NCBI GenBank assembly: GCA_002699585.1
Contig: PABP01000038.1
Location: forward strand, 992,001 to 1,056,000
Length of the DNA stretch: 64,000 nucleotides
Direction: 5' to 3'
From: Anaerolineaceae bacterium
GTDB lineage: Bacteria > Chloroflexota > Anaerolineae > Aggregatilineales > Phototrophicaceae
Position 1 is the first letter of the stretch, and the number at the start of each line of letters is the position of its first letter. The notes under the pieces were generated by a model. The model did no database searches, was not told the DNA's origin, and saw only the letters and a program-made list of their open reading frames with translations. The position numbers and the translations under genes were made by a program. Positions 45,401 to 53,562 of the stretch are shown piece after piece.

Positions 45401-46033
45401 ATCTGAATCCAGGCCACGGTTGCGATGGGCCATGACCAGATCGTCGTCGATCATGGCACGGATAACTTCATCTGGAACCAGATGAATCTTCGAGACTTCG
45501 TGCGAGGTGCGGAAGCCATCAAAGAAGTGGAGGAACGGTATGCGGGATTTGAGTGTCGCCGCGTGGGCGATAAGGGCGAAGTCGTGCGCTTCCTGCACAG
45601 ATGCTGATGCCAGCATGCCGAAGCCTGTCGAGCGCGCAGCCATCACATCACTGTGATCGGCAAAGATACTCAGCGCCTGGGCGGCGATAGACCGGGCGGC
45701 GATATGGAACACCGTCGAGGTCAATTCACCAGCAATCTTGAACATGTTCGGGATCATGAGCAACAGGCCCTGAGACGCCGTAAAGGTCGTCGTCAGTGCG
45801 CCGCGCTGCAACGAACCGTGTACAGCACCTGCTGCACCGGCTTCACTTTGCATCTCAATAACCAGCGGCGATGTGCCCCATATATTTGACTGGCCACGAG
45901 ACGCCCAATCATCCGCCCACTCGCCCATTGGCGAGGACGGGGTAATCGGATAGATCGCAATCACCTCATTAACTTTATAGGCGATGCGGGCAACAGCCTC
46001 GTTGCCATCCAAAGTCGCAATATCATTTGTCAT
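42455..46033 (-). CDS. nifJ: Pyruvate:ferredoxin (flavodoxin) oxidoreductase
   Basis: Start ATG at 46033 (GAGGGAAATTCGT before it); an in-frame TTG at 46048 is less likely. At 1192 residues it is a single-chain homodimeric PFOR. It contains the N-terminal pyruvate-binding domain (AIYPITPSSPMGEWAD), the gamma domain, a two-[4Fe-4S] ferredoxin domain (CIQCGKCAMVCP near 690 and CTACGICVDVCP near 748), a cysteine pair for the proximal cluster (GACAGCGETPY), and the TPP-binding motif GDGWSYDIGYGGLDH near 974 with NTGGQSSKATP. It cleaves pyruvate to acetyl-CoA and CO2 and reduces ferredoxin, the likely substrate of the membrane hydrogenase encoded upstream. Confidence 0.97.
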   Translation of the reverse strand: MTNDIATLDGNEAVARIAYKVNEVIAIYPITPSSPMGEWADDWASRGQSNIWGTSPLVIEMQSEAGAAGAVHGSLQRGALTTTFTASQGLLLMIPNMFKIAGELTSTVFHIAARSIAAQALSIFADHSDVMAARSTGFGMLASASVQEAHDFALIAHAATLKSRIPFLHFFDGFRTSHEVSKIHLVPDEVIRAMIDDDLVMAHRNRGLDSDRPVLRGTAQNPDVYFQGRETVNPFYLATPDIVEEAMQQFGELTGRHYSLYEYHGAPDAERVVVMMASGAEAAQEAVDALNAQGEKVGVLKVRLYRPFDVDRYMAAFPATTKSIAVLDRTKEPGSTGEPLYLDTITALFEGWPHGAMPMVTGGRYGLSSKEFTPAMVKGVFDNMLADQPKNHFTVGIVDDVTHTSLDVDPEFDVESDSVVRALFYGLGSDGTVGANKNSIKIIGENTSNYAQGHFVYDSKKSGSMTVSHLRFGPQPIHAPYQITRANFIGCHQTIFLEKYDILKDAVKNGVFLLNSTAAPDKVWDTLPKSYQEHIINKNLSMYVIDAYKVARDSGMRNRINTIMQTCFFAISGVLPREEAIEEIKKSIKKTYGKKGEEIVKMNLVAVDNTIENLHEVTVPDAVTSSAGFLPPVAAGAPEFVQDVLGTMIGRRGDELPVSAMPIDGTFPTGTTQYEKRNLAQEIPVWDPDVCIQCGKCAMVCPHAVIRIKAYDEAVLDNAPETFKSTAARDRAWEGMQYTIQVAPEDCTACGICVDVCPAKNKQAAGLKAINMAPQPPIREQEAENWDFFVNDIPETPRNLIKVNSIRQQQVQQPLFEFSGACAGCGETPYLKLVTQLFGDRAIVANATGCSSIYGGNLPTTPWSHNDDGRGPAWSNSLFEDNAEFGLGMRVALDKQIEYATELVQRLSGEIGGTLAEAILNADQSDEAGIFEQRERIATLKERLSNIDSPEAKQLLTVADNLAKKNVWIIGGDGWSYDIGYGGLDHVLASGRNVNVLVMDTEVYSNTGGQSSKATPRAAIAKFAAGGKPSPKKDLGRMMMTYGNIYVAQVAMGGRDEQTLRAFLEAEAYDGPSIIIAYSHCIAHGINMKTAMQNQKAAVDTGQWLLYRFNPALAEQGKNPLSLDSRAPKKPVSEYLHMENRFRMLEMSRPEAASVMFEEAQGDVIKRWETYQYLAQRPYSPVENGDGAETDD

Positions 46034-46145
46034 ACGAATTTCCCTCAAGCATTTATAATGTTTTAGCGGTTGAGGCCTTCACTATTGTCCCAGTGGGGCA
46101 TTTTTTTAAGTAGTGCAATAGATAATCCCAAAGGGTGCAAGACGT

Positions 46146-46187
46146 CATACATCCGGCCCTGGACAATGAACCCAGACCGGATGTATG
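46146..46187 (-). other. Long hairpin between hydrogenase cluster and nifJ
   Basis: CATACATCCGG (46146-46156) pairs perfectly with CCGGATGTATG (46177-46187), loop 20 bases, without a T-run on either side. It could be an mRNA processing or partial termination site separating hox from nifJ expression. Confidence 0.45.
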
Positions 46188-46256
46188 TGAGGTTTGACTG
46201 CTAAAAACGGTGATGAATGAACATATTAAAGATAGGTCCTCAAGTGAGGTGTGGGA

Positions 46257-46481
46257 CTAATGCGGCTGTTTGAGGGCCGCGACCAATTTTTCCAGGGCTT
46301 CCTGCTTCAGCTTGGACAGGTCACTGCTGCCATAATGCTCGATCTTCTTGACAACCCCATTGGCATCGTCCAAGACGGACATCTCCACCCGGTAGGAATT
46401 CGGCCCAGCGGAGGTCACATCACAATGAAGATGGCACCCCGGATAGGTACTCCATAACTGCTCGGCGATTTTGTTAGACAT
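46257..46481 (-). CDS. Small conserved-looking protein inside the hydrogenase/PFOR cluster (74 aa)
   Basis: The start ATG follows AAGGAGTGAGCT, an excellent ribosome-binding site. The 74 residues include a CHLHC motif (16-20) and a KLKQEALEKLVAALKQ helix at the end; a beta-rich middle (YRVEMSVLDDANGVVKKIEHYG). No family is recognised. It lies 71 bases after hoxH and 223 bases before nifJ on the same strand. A regulatory or assembly role in this cluster is possible, but unproven. Confidence 0.65.
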   Translation of the reverse strand: MSNKIAEQLWSTYPGCHLHCDVTSAGPNSYRVEMSVLDDANGVVKKIEHYGSSDLSKLKQEALEKLVAALKQPH

Positions 46482-46552
46482 AGCTCACTCCTTCCATATC
46501 GAACGTCTCTTGGTACGTCTCTCGGCCATCTTCACAGCTAGGCAGCGTATGG

Positions 46553-47974
46553 TCAGCGGCGCACTTCATCTAAAAGCGTGCCATCGGGGCCGAGCAGTTG
46601 AATGTGCATCGGCATTTGCCCAATAGCATGCGTAGCACAGCTCAGGCACGGATCAAAAGCGCGAACGACAGCCTCAACGCGGTTGAGAGCGCCTTCGGTC
46701 AGTTGATCGCCGTGGACGAAGTGTTGGGCTACCTGCTTGACGCCTTTGTTCATAGCCATGATGTTATGGCCGGTTGCGACAATCAGGTTGACATCGGTGA
46801 TGGCACCGTGCTCATCGGCCTTGTAGTGGTGGATGAGCGTCCCCCGCGGTGCTTCTATGATGCCAACGCCCTCGCCCTGATTGGGTTTGGCCTGGGCACG
46901 CACCTTTTTACTGAGAATATCCGGCTCGTTAAGCAGCTCTTCGATGCGTTCGATGCCGTGGAGGAGTTCGATTAAGCGGGTGTAGTGATAGTAGAAAGCA
47001 CTATGGCGCTGCGACCCAGGAATTTCCCTGAACTGATCCAAAGCACGGTCAGCCGCGGGTGTGCCACAGGTCTTCGCCACATGGAGACGGGCGAGAGGCC
47101 CGACGCGGTACATCCCTTGCGGGTAACCAGCCGGACGGTAATAAGGTGACTTGAGGTAAGAGAAAGATTCAGTTGCCTCGCCGATATAATCGTAGAACTT
47201 GTCATGCGGGATGTCAACTTCAACGATTTCATCGTTTTCATCGACCAGGCGCAGGATGCCGTCATAGTGCTCCAGGCTGCCATCTTCATTGACCGTGCCC
47301 ATGTACATGGTCGGGAAGTTGGCAAAGGACTGAATTTCTTCCTCGTGGGCTGCCAGTAGGCCGATGAAGCTATCGATGGTGTTTATGGCAATAGCTTTGA
47401 CTTCGGCAATCGCACCGAGGGTCTGGTCACGGGTAGTGACTTTGAGCGGCTCTTTGACGCCACCAGGGATGACCCAGGCGTTATGAATGCGCTTGCCGCC
47501 CAACTGCTCGATCAAGTCCTGGCCGAACTGGCGCAGGCGAATGCCCAACCGGGCTGTTTCCGGCGCGGCGGCGATGAGGCCCGCGATGTTACGCACGGGC
47601 TGTTCAGCATCCATACCCAGCAGCAGGTCAGGCGCGGACAGGTAGAAGTAGCTGAGGGCGTGCGACTGCACCATCTGGGCATAGTTGAGCAGCTTGCGCA
47701 GCTTGACGGCTGTCGGTGGAATATCGAGCGACATGAGTTCATCGCAAGCTTTGGCCGATGCCAGCAGATGGCTGACCGGGCAAATGCCACAGATACGGGC
47801 GGTCAACGAGGGCATCTCGCGGAAGGGACGCCCCTCGGCTAGTTTTTCAAAGCCGCGCACCTGCGTCACATGCAGATGGGCATCTTCTACGTGGCCATCT
47901 TCCCCCATTTGGAGCGTCACGCGGGCGTGGCCCTCTATGCGAGTGATGGGTTCAATCGTGATGGTCTTTTGCAT
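46553..47974 (-). CDS. hoxH: [NiFe] hydrogenase large subunit, group 3 (HoxH-like)
   Basis: The 473-residue protein has both Ni-binding motifs: [10 protein letters not shown] (C62, C65) and DPCLSCATH (C443, C446). The 24 residues after H449 ([16 protein letters not shown]...) are the C-terminal peptide that the maturation protease removes. Conserved RIEGHARV at the N-terminus and the PxxPRG-type [11 protein letters not shown] loop are present. Group 3 assignment rests on the ATH^AxGxMP end and on the HoxY/HoxU partners. It should interconvert H2 with protons in the cytoplasm. It is the last hydrogenase gene of the cluster; ATG follows AGGGGGATACGATC. Confidence 0.96.
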   Translation of the reverse strand: MQKTITIEPITRIEGHARVTLQMGEDGHVEDAHLHVTQVRGFEKLAEGRPFREMPSLTARICGICPVSHLLASAKACDELMSLDIPPTAVKLRKLLNYAQMVQSHALSYFYLSAPDLLLGMDAEQPVRNIAGLIAAAPETARLGIRLRQFGQDLIEQLGGKRIHNAWVIPGGVKEPLKVTTRDQTLGAIAEVKAIAINTIDSFIGLLAAHEEEIQSFANFPTMYMGTVNEDGSLEHYDGILRLVDENDEIVEVDIPHDKFYDYIGEATESFSYLKSPYYRPAGYPQGMYRVGPLARLHVAKTCGTPAADRALDQFREIPGSQRHSAFYYHYTRLIELLHGIERIEELLNEPDILSKKVRAQAKPNQGEGVGIIEAPRGTLIHHYKADEHGAITDVNLIVATGHNIMAMNKGVKQVAQHFVHGDQLTEGALNRVEAVVRAFDPCLSCATHAIGQMPMHIQLLGPDGTLLDEVRR

Positions 47975-47986
47975 GATCGTATCCCC

Positions 47987-48520
47987 CTATCCAAAATGCG
48001 CGCGATCAACGAGATCGGGCGTGCGTCCAGCCAGCAATTCCGTCAGGACATAGCTAATGACGCTGACATGTGGCGGGCATCCGGGCAAGGTGAATTCAAC
48101 GGGGACGACAGCATGCACAGGCGTGGCTTTCGGCAGCAGCGGCGGGACACCCTCGGTGGGCATCTTCCCGGTATGTGTTGCCTTGGTTTCGTACACTTCC
48201 TTGAGCAAGTACGGCATCTCGAAGCGGTTATGCATGGCCGGGATATTGCCTGTCACGGCGCAGTCGCCAAAGGCGATCAAAGTACGTGTGTGCTGACGAA
48301 TGTGCTTGATAAGGTGCAGGTCGTGCTCATTGCTGACAGCGCCTTCTACCAGGGTGATGTCGACCATGTCGGGGAATACTTTCATATCGACCAGCGGGCT
48401 GTAGACAATATCGACCAGCCCCACCAGATCAATGACGAACTCGTCGACATCCAGCAGGGACATATGGCAGCCGGAGCAGCCATCAAGCCAGACGGTGGCG
48501 AGGGTTGGTTTTTGGGTCAT
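47987..48520 (-). CDS. hoxY: [NiFe] hydrogenase small subunit (HoxY-like)
   Basis: The 177-residue protein carries the proximal [4Fe-4S] ligands: [19 protein letters not shown] and LPGCPPHVS. There is no Tat signal, as expected for a cytoplasmic group 3 enzyme, and no medial or distal cluster domain, as in HoxY. Its ATG overlaps the hoxU stop by four bases. It transfers electrons between HoxH and HoxU. Confidence 0.95.
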   Translation of the reverse strand: MTQKPTLATVWLDGCSGCHMSLLDVDEFVIDLVGLVDIVYSPLVDMKVFPDMVDITLVEGAVSNEHDLHLIKHIRQHTRTLIAFGDCAVTGNIPAMHNRFEMPYLLKEVYETKATHTGKMPTEGVPPLLPKATPVHAVVPVEFTLPGCPPHVSVISYVLTELLAGRTPDLVDRAHFG

Positions 48521-49218
48521 GAGAGTCGCTCCCGATGCTCTACTAGACGAATGAGTAGGCCGCAGTCTTTTTTCATTTCCGCGGTGGCGACCTGCTTATC
48601 GAACAAGGCGCCTGTCGGGCAGGCCATGACGCATTTACCGCAGTTGGTGCAGTTATCGGCTTCGCCCCATTTACCAGAAAGACCGGGTAGGATGCGTTCT
48701 TCACTGTGATGGCCCCGAATGGCCCAGACGCCTGCGCCTTCGATTTCTTCGCAGGCACGGATGCAGCGCTGGCACATCACGCAGCGGTTGATGTCATAAC
48801 CATATTGCTCATGAGTGAGATCCACCTGGGCCATCGGCCAGCGCGGCGACAGCATGATATGGGTCATGCCCAGGCGTTGGGCCAAGGCTTGCAGTTCACA
48901 ATAGCCGTTGGCTTCGCACACGGCGCAGACATGTTGACCGGAGGCGAAAATCAGTTGCAGGAGCATGCGCTGCTGGTTGCGGATCTCTTCGGTGTTGGTC
49001 ACCACGTCCATGCCCTCGCGGACAGGTGTGGCGCAGGCCATCTGCGGCAAACGCCCGCCATCGACCTGTACCATACATAGGCGGCACGACCCACTGACGG
49101 TCAGCCCTTCCAGGAAGCAAAGTGATGGTATGAAGATGTCGTTGCGGCGGGCGACTTCTAAAATACGTTCGCCTTCCGCGGCCTCAATGCGCTGTCCATC
49201 AATCGTAATCGTTACCAT
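48517..49218 (-). CDS. hoxU: Hydrogenase diaphorase-side iron-sulfur subunit HoxU (NuoG N-terminal homologue)
   Basis: The 233-residue protein has a [2Fe-2S] plant-type domain (PSLCFLEGLTVSGSCRLC...MACATPV), the His-Cys3 cluster (HVCAVCEANGYCELQ) and two CxxCxxCxxxC sets (CVMCQRCIRAC and CTNCGKCVMAC). This matches HoxU of bidirectional hydrogenases. In those enzymes HoxU passes electrons to the flavoprotein HoxF; neither hoxF nor hoxE is found in this window, so the partner must be elsewhere, or be another module such as the NuoI-like subunit encoded just upstream. Its start overlaps the end of the protease gene. Confidence 0.95.
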   Translation of the reverse strand: MVTITIDGQRIEAAEGERILEVARRNDIFIPSLCFLEGLTVSGSCRLCMVQVDGGRLPQMACATPVREGMDVVTNTEEIRNQQRMLLQLIFASGQHVCAVCEANGYCELQALAQRLGMTHIMLSPRWPMAQVDLTHEQYGYDINRCVMCQRCIRACEEIEGAGVWAIRGHHSEERILPGLSGKWGEADNCTNCGKCVMACPTGALFDKQVATAEMKKDCGLLIRLVEHRERLS

Positions 49219-49760
49219 TTCAAAACAGTCCTTTCTGAAAAATAAGCTTTATCAGCCGCAAGTACTGTGATGATGTGGTCCACGACGAGGCGGGCACTTG
49301 TAGCAACCGATTGCGAGAGTGGCAGATCTTGGCCGCAGCTTTCGACCTGTAACCCTAGCAACCGACAATCACAATTAAGTTCTGAGGCGAGATAACGGGC
49401 GACTAGCGCCAGGGGTAATGTATGCGTTGATGCACTGAGGCCTGTCGTTTGCGTCCAGTCGAGCAACGCGACCGTGCCAGGTTCAGCGTCCATCGCCACA
49501 GCATCAATGAGGAAGACGATATCCGGCTGATACTGACGGAGTGCCCCGGTGCAGTTTTCGGGAGCGATGCCAGCATCGACCAGTAAAATATTATTTGAAG
49601 GGGGTATGGCGGCCATTAATGCGCGGACGATCAACACGCCCGCGGCGTCATCACCTGCGTCTGTTCTGCCAATGCCAATAATGGCGATTCGGTCAGACTT
49701 TGACAGGATCGTCTGTAACGGGTCCCGCCAGCACCCGCTCAATATCTTCTTCCTTTCCAT
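49212..49760 (-). CDS. Hydrogenase maturation endopeptidase (HycI/HoxW family)
   Basis: The family core is IAIIGIGRTDAGDDAAGVLIVRAL with the two acidic residues that bind the large-subunit Ni (D in DAGDDAAG and in LVDAG), and VFLIDAVAMD. The usual GxGN has become GIGR. The start is uncertain: the ATG at 49760 gives 182 residues and overlaps the ferredoxin-like gene by 68 bases; no ATG occurs closer to the domain. It is the only protease in the window although two large subunits with different C-terminal extensions need cleavage. Confidence 0.85.
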   Translation of the reverse strand: MERKKILSGCWRDPLQTILSKSDRIAIIGIGRTDAGDDAAGVLIVRALMAAIPPSNNILLVDAGIAPENCTGALRQYQPDIVFLIDAVAMDAEPGTVALLDWTQTTGLSASTHTLPLALVARYLASELNCDCRLLGLQVESCGQDLPLSQSVATSARLVVDHIITVLAADKAYFSERTVLKW

Positions 49761-50109
49761 AATATTCAACGAAGCCATTGGCTGTCGTCGCCGCCAGCGA
49801 CCAATCGTCATTGGCAGCTTGCCAACAATCAAAACGGCAGCTTTGCATACACTGGCCACAGAAGGTACAGCGGCCTATGTCATAGCGCATGACGAACTGT
49901 TTGGCTTTTTTATCGAGTACAAAAATATCGATAGCCGCCGCTGGGCAATCTTTGACGCACAGGCTACAACCTGTACAGCCCTCCGGGTTCCAGCGCAGGC
50001 GACCGCGCAGGCGTTCGGTTTCGTCCGGGTGCGGGTTGGGGTACGGCTCGGTAGCCGCCTCGCTAAAGAGCGCGTCCCAGGCATCTTTGAAGAGCGTTCC
50101 GAGTTTCAT
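49693..50109 (-). CDS. Group 4 hydrogenase ferredoxin-like subunit (NuoI/MbhN/EchF homologue)
   Basis: Start ATG at 50109 behind GGAGGTGGCCA, overlapping the NuoH-like gene stop (ATGA). The 138-residue protein has two [4Fe-4S] motifs, CTGCSLCVKDCP and CTFCGQCMQSCRF; the second has Arg in place of the usual Pro after the last Cys. It is the electron entry or transfer subunit between ferredoxin and the hydrogenase small subunit. Confidence 0.93.
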   Translation of the reverse strand: MKLGTLFKDAWDALFSEAATEPYPNPHPDETERLRGRLRWNPEGCTGCSLCVKDCPAAAIDIFVLDKKAKQFVMRYDIGRCTFCGQCMQSCRFDCWQAANDDWSLAATTANGFVEYYGKEEDIERVLAGPVTDDPVKV

Positions 50110-51029
50110 TGGCCACCTCCCATCAGGAAGATCAGCAACCACTGGACCAGCGCCAGCAGCGCGCCATAGCGCCACCACATGCCGACTGTCTGGTCGATGC
50201 GCAAGCGCGTCATGAGGGTTTGCAACGCAGCGATAATCAGCAGTGGGAACAGCGTTTTAATCACATAGTCGAGTGGGTTATGGATGCCACCCAGGTAAAA
50301 AGCGGCAATCATCGTCAAGCCGATGACCAGCTCCACCCACTGCCCCAGCCGGAACAATGCCAGTCCGCGCCCACTGTATTGGGTGAGTGCCCCGGCGACG
50401 ATTTCGGTTTCAGCTTCCGGCGCATCAAAGGGCGTGATTTCCAGCTTGCCCATCAGGCCAATGAGGACCACGACGAAGCCAATCGGCTGGGTGAACAGCA
50501 GCCAGTTGCCGCTGGCATAAGCCATGATGTCACTGAGTTGCCAACTCCCTGCCGCTAACGCGGGTCCGAGAAGTGCCAGCAAAAAAGGCGCTTCGTAGGA
50601 AAAAAGCTGCGTCAGGGTACGGGTCGCGCCGACCATCGAGAAGCGGTCGCGGGTGTTGGCCCCGGCCAGCCCCAGGCACAGCGTCAGCATGCTGAGCATA
50701 TACACCGTGACGATCAGATCACCAGGGAAGCCATAAGCAGGCGGCAAGCCCGCAATCGGCAGGTAGAGCGCGGTTGTCAGCGCCCCGGCCAAGCCGATGA
50801 TCGGCAGGCCGATGAACAGCCACTTATTGACACCATGTGGCAGGACTTCCTCATTGGCCAGCAGCTTGACCGTATCCGCCAGGGGTTGATACCAGGGCGG
50901 GCCGACGCGATCTTGCAGACGCGCGACCAGCTTGCGGTCAATCCACTGGTAGATCATGGCATTCGCCAGCAGGAACAAACCCGCTGGGAAGATGAGCATG
51001 GTCACGAGGACTTGCAGCAATTCCATCAT
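50106..51029 (-). CDS. Group 4 hydrogenase membrane anchor (NuoH/MbhM/EchB homologue)
   Basis: The start is at 51029 or 51026 (two ATGs that overlap the large-subunit stop). About 307 residues, eight TM helices. Conserved signatures: YQWIDRKLVARLQDRVGPPWYQPLADTVKLL, which contains the ERK-RxGP quinone/ion loop in hydrogenase form, and ITPFDAPEAETEIVAG with the acidic residues of the proton-path entry. It links the hydrogenase module to the antiporter-like subunits. Confidence 0.94.
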   Translation of the reverse strand: MMELLQVLVTMLIFPAGLFLLANAMIYQWIDRKLVARLQDRVGPPWYQPLADTVKLLANEEVLPHGVNKWLFIGLPIIGLAGALTTALYLPIAGLPPAYGFPGDLIVTVYMLSMLTLCLGLAGANTRDRFSMVGATRTLTQLFSYEAPFLLALLGPALAAGSWQLSDIMAYASGNWLLFTQPIGFVVVLIGLMGKLEITPFDAPEAETEIVAGALTQYSGRGLALFRLGQWVELVIGLTMIAAFYLGGIHNPLDYVIKTLFPLLIIAALQTLMTRLRIDQTVGMWWRYGALLALVQWLLIFLMGGGQ

Positions 51030-52234
51030 CAACCTAAGTCCTTGGTATAGTGCGTGCCATAATGGTCGATGCCGTACTGGCGCAAACGCGCCCAGTCCCA
51101 CATATCGCGCTGGCCATCCTGGCAGATGACCGAGGTTCGGTCATTGCAGGAGAAGCAGGGGTCAATGCCGACCAGGATCATGGGGACATCGGCCAGGTGC
51201 TGCCCAATGACCAACTGAGCCACCGAAGCAATGTTGCACAGGGTCGGCGTGCGCACATGGATGCGGTCGGGCATATCGCCGCCGTTGCTCTTGATATAGT
51301 AGAAGAGTTCCCCACGCGGGGCCTCTACACGGCTGATGGCCTCACCTGCTTTGACACGGCGCGGCATGCGCGTGGTCAATGGACTATTGGGCAGGTGATC
51401 CAGCAGCATGCGGATGTAATCAATGCTGGTGAGTTGTTCCCGCAGGCGCACGACGAAACGCGCAAGCAGGTCGCCAGTTGTTTCGTAGACAGGCGTTATG
51501 GGATGGTCGGCGTAGGCGGCATAGGGTGAATCCAGGCGCACGTCACGCTGGACGTTGGAAGCGCGTCCGGTTGGGCCAATGACGCCGGATAGCTGGGCGG
51601 CTTCACGGTCCATCACACCGATATTGCGCGTGCGCTGCAAAAACAGGCTGTCCGTCGAAACGACTTCCAAATAGTGCAAAGTGCGTTCTTCTAAGAAGTC
51701 CAATCCTTCGCGGATAGTCGCGGCCTGTTGGTCATCGACATCGTATTTAACGCCGCCGAGCACATTGGCCGAGTAATGCACGCGATTGCCCGTCATAACT
51801 TCCAGAATGTTCATGACGGTTTCGCGGTCGCGCCAGCTATACATGAAGAGCGTATCGAAACCGGATTCGTGGGCAGCAACCCCCAACCATAGCAAATGAC
51901 TATGGATGCGTTCCAGTTCCGCGACCAGTGAACGAATAGCCTGAGCGCGCGGCGGCACCTCGACCTGAGCCAGTTTTTCCACCCCTAGACAATAGGCTGT
52001 TGCATGGATGTGTGAACAAATCCCACAAATGCGCTCCAGCAGGTACAGGTTTTGCACCCAGGTGCGCGATTCAGTGGCTTTTTCGATGCCACGATGGGCA
52101 TAGCCCAGGCGTACGGACGCCGATTGCACGATTTCGCCATCGACATCAAAGGCAAAGTGGCCGGGTTCCTTGAGCGCCGGGTGCTGTGGTCCAATCGGAA
52201 CAGTGAAGCGCTTGCGATTGGCAGGCTGTGTCAT
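51029..52234 (-). CDS. Group 4 [NiFe] hydrogenase large subunit (MbhL/EchE-type NuoD homologue)
   Basis: The 401-residue protein aligns with NuoD but keeps all four nickel ligands: RICGICSHIH (C70, C73) and DPCFSCNDR (C360, C363). Complex I NuoD has lost these, so this is an active-type hydrogenase. After NDR a 35-residue tail follows, the likely substrate of the endopeptidase (cleavage after Arg, as in HycE). The GPQHPAL and NVLGGVKYDVDD segments are family features. Start overlaps the NuoC-like stop by four bases. Expected reaction: ferredoxin-dependent H2 evolution, or the reverse, coupled to ion pumping. Confidence 0.96.
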   Translation of the reverse strand: MTQPANRKRFTVPIGPQHPALKEPGHFAFDVDGEIVQSASVRLGYAHRGIEKATESRTWVQNLYLLERICGICSHIHATAYCLGVEKLAQVEVPPRAQAIRSLVAELERIHSHLLWLGVAAHESGFDTLFMYSWRDRETVMNILEVMTGNRVHYSANVLGGVKYDVDDQQAATIREGLDFLEERTLHYLEVVSTDSLFLQRTRNIGVMDREAAQLSGVIGPTGRASNVQRDVRLDSPYAAYADHPITPVYETTGDLLARFVVRLREQLTSIDYIRMLLDHLPNSPLTTRMPRRVKAGEAISRVEAPRGELFYYIKSNGGDMPDRIHVRTPTLCNIASVAQLVIGQHLADVPMILVGIDPCFSCNDRTSVICQDGQRDMWDWARLRQYGIDHYGTHYTKDLG

Positions 52235-52698
52235 GCGTCACCCCCACCATTACCATTGAGTACGGCGTCTTTGCGCAGTGGGAAGACCTCAGACTGCCAA
52301 TCATCGGGCAGGAACAACCAGGCGTCGTCGGGCGTACCCGCGAAGGTAATGCCGAGCATCTCGCCCGTTTCGCGTTCGTAAGGGCTGGCGTAGAGCATCA
52401 CCCCGCAAATACTGGGCATGACCGGGTCGGCGCGGTCGATGATGACGCGCAGGGTCAGCACGGCGGCATCCGCACAGAAGTGATACAGCACTTCAAACTC
52501 GCCGACCTCTGGCCCCTTATCCAATCCGGTGATCGCTGCCAGATAGCCCCAACGATCCTGGTGGAGCGTGGTCACGACTGCGACCAGATTGTCCGGCTGC
52601 ACAAAAGCGTCATAGCGATCCGGTGCAGGCTGCGACCAGTCAGTAGTCAGATCACCCAGGATCGACTGCGCATGCAGCAAATTGCGTTCCGTCGTCAT
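52231..52698 (-). CDS. Group 4 hydrogenase NuoC-like subunit (MbhK/EchD)
   Basis: The 155-residue protein ends with the NuoC/30-kDa signature YERETGEMLGITFAGTPDD...LPDDWQSEVFPLRKD. NuoC and NuoD are separate genes here, as in Ech and Mbh and unlike Hyc. It scaffolds the large and small subunits. Both ends overlap neighbours by ATGA. Confidence 0.93.
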   Translation of the reverse strand: MTTERNLLHAQSILGDLTTDWSQPAPDRYDAFVQPDNLVAVVTTLHQDRWGYLAAITGLDKGPEVGEFEVLYHFCADAAVLTLRVIIDRADPVMPSICGVMLYASPYERETGEMLGITFAGTPDDAWLFLPDDWQSEVFPLRKDAVLNGNGGGDA

Positions 52699-53195
52699 GA
52701 GGCCGCCTCCTCGATTTTTGGCCCAGCGGCCAGCTTTTGCAGCAGGATCACCAGTGCATCGATGATGGCTTCCGGGCGTGGTGGACAGCCCGGAACGTAG
52801 ACATCAACCGGGATAACTTCGTCGATATGGCCGATGACGTTGTAGCAGCCAGCGAAGACCCCGCCCGTGATGGCACAGGCCCCAACCGCCACAACAAATT
52901 TGGGATTGGGCATTTGTTCATAGGTACGCAGGAGGCGCTCACGGGCCTGACGGGTGACTGGCCCGGTACAGATCAGAATATCGGCGTGGCGCGGACTGCC
53001 GTGCAATTGCACGCCGAAGCGCTCGGCATCGTAGCGCGGTGTGAGCGTTGCCAGAATTTCAATGTCACAACCGTTGCAGGAGCCACTATTAAAGTGAATC
53101 AGCCAGGGCGATTGGGTACGCGACCACGTTTTGACGCGATCCAGCACTTTTTGCCACAGGCCAGGGGCTTTTTGGGGTACGTTACCATTGGTCAT
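52695..53195 (-). CDS. Group 4 [NiFe] hydrogenase small subunit (NuoB/MbhJ/EchC homologue)
   Basis: The 166-residue protein has the hydrogenase-type cluster motif GSCNGCDIEI (C40, C43) in place of the adjacent-Cys motif of complex I NuoB, followed by VGACAITGGVFAGCYN and VPGCPPRPEAI for the remaining ligands. It carries the single proximal [4Fe-4S] cluster. Start ATG follows GGGAGGCTGC. Confidence 0.95.
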   Translation of the reverse strand: MTNGNVPQKAPGLWQKVLDRVKTWSRTQSPWLIHFNSGSCNGCDIEILATLTPRYDAERFGVQLHGSPRHADILICTGPVTRQARERLLRTYEQMPNPKFVVAVGACAITGGVFAGCYNVIGHIDEVIPVDVYVPGCPPRPEAIIDALVILLQKLAAGPKIEEAAS

Positions 53196-53208
53196 TTTGC
53201 AGCCTCCC

Positions 53209-53535
53209 TCAGCCCAAAATCAGGGCGATTAACGACACGAACAACCCGAACAGGAAGACCAGTGCCATGGGCGAGCCACTGCTGGTCGCCAGGATGACAA
53301 CGCCCAGATGCAGCGTGGCGAAAAATAGCGCGATCAGGAAGAACGGGCGGTAGCCCGGTACAGAGCGGTCATCATCGGCAGGCGGGGCTTCGCCACTGGC
53401 ATACAGGCTACTGCCATAAGTGGTGCTATCCGGCGCACTATTGCCCCCGGCCAGCAACCAGCCGATCAGTGCCAGCCCAGCGACGAGCAGAGCATAAATG
53501 AGGAATGCAATGGGCGGTGAGAAAAGCAGCGTCAT
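53209..53535 (-). CDS. NuoA/MbhI-like membrane subunit
   Basis: A 108-residue protein with three hydrophobic helices (about 8-28, 62-80 and 86-106) and a polar loop with YASGEAPP before TM2, similar to NuoA's cysteine/acidic loop although the Cys is absent. It joins the membrane arm to the hydrogenase module. Twenty-seven bases separate it from the antiporter-like gene. Confidence 0.85.
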   Translation of the reverse strand: MTLLFSPPIAFLIYALLVAGLALIGWLLAGGNSAPDSTTYGSSLYASGEAPPADDDRSVPGYRPFFLIALFFATLHLGVVILATSSGSPMALVFLFGLFVSLIALILG

Positions 53536-53562
53536 GCCCTCACCTTTCTAATAAGTGGTCAT

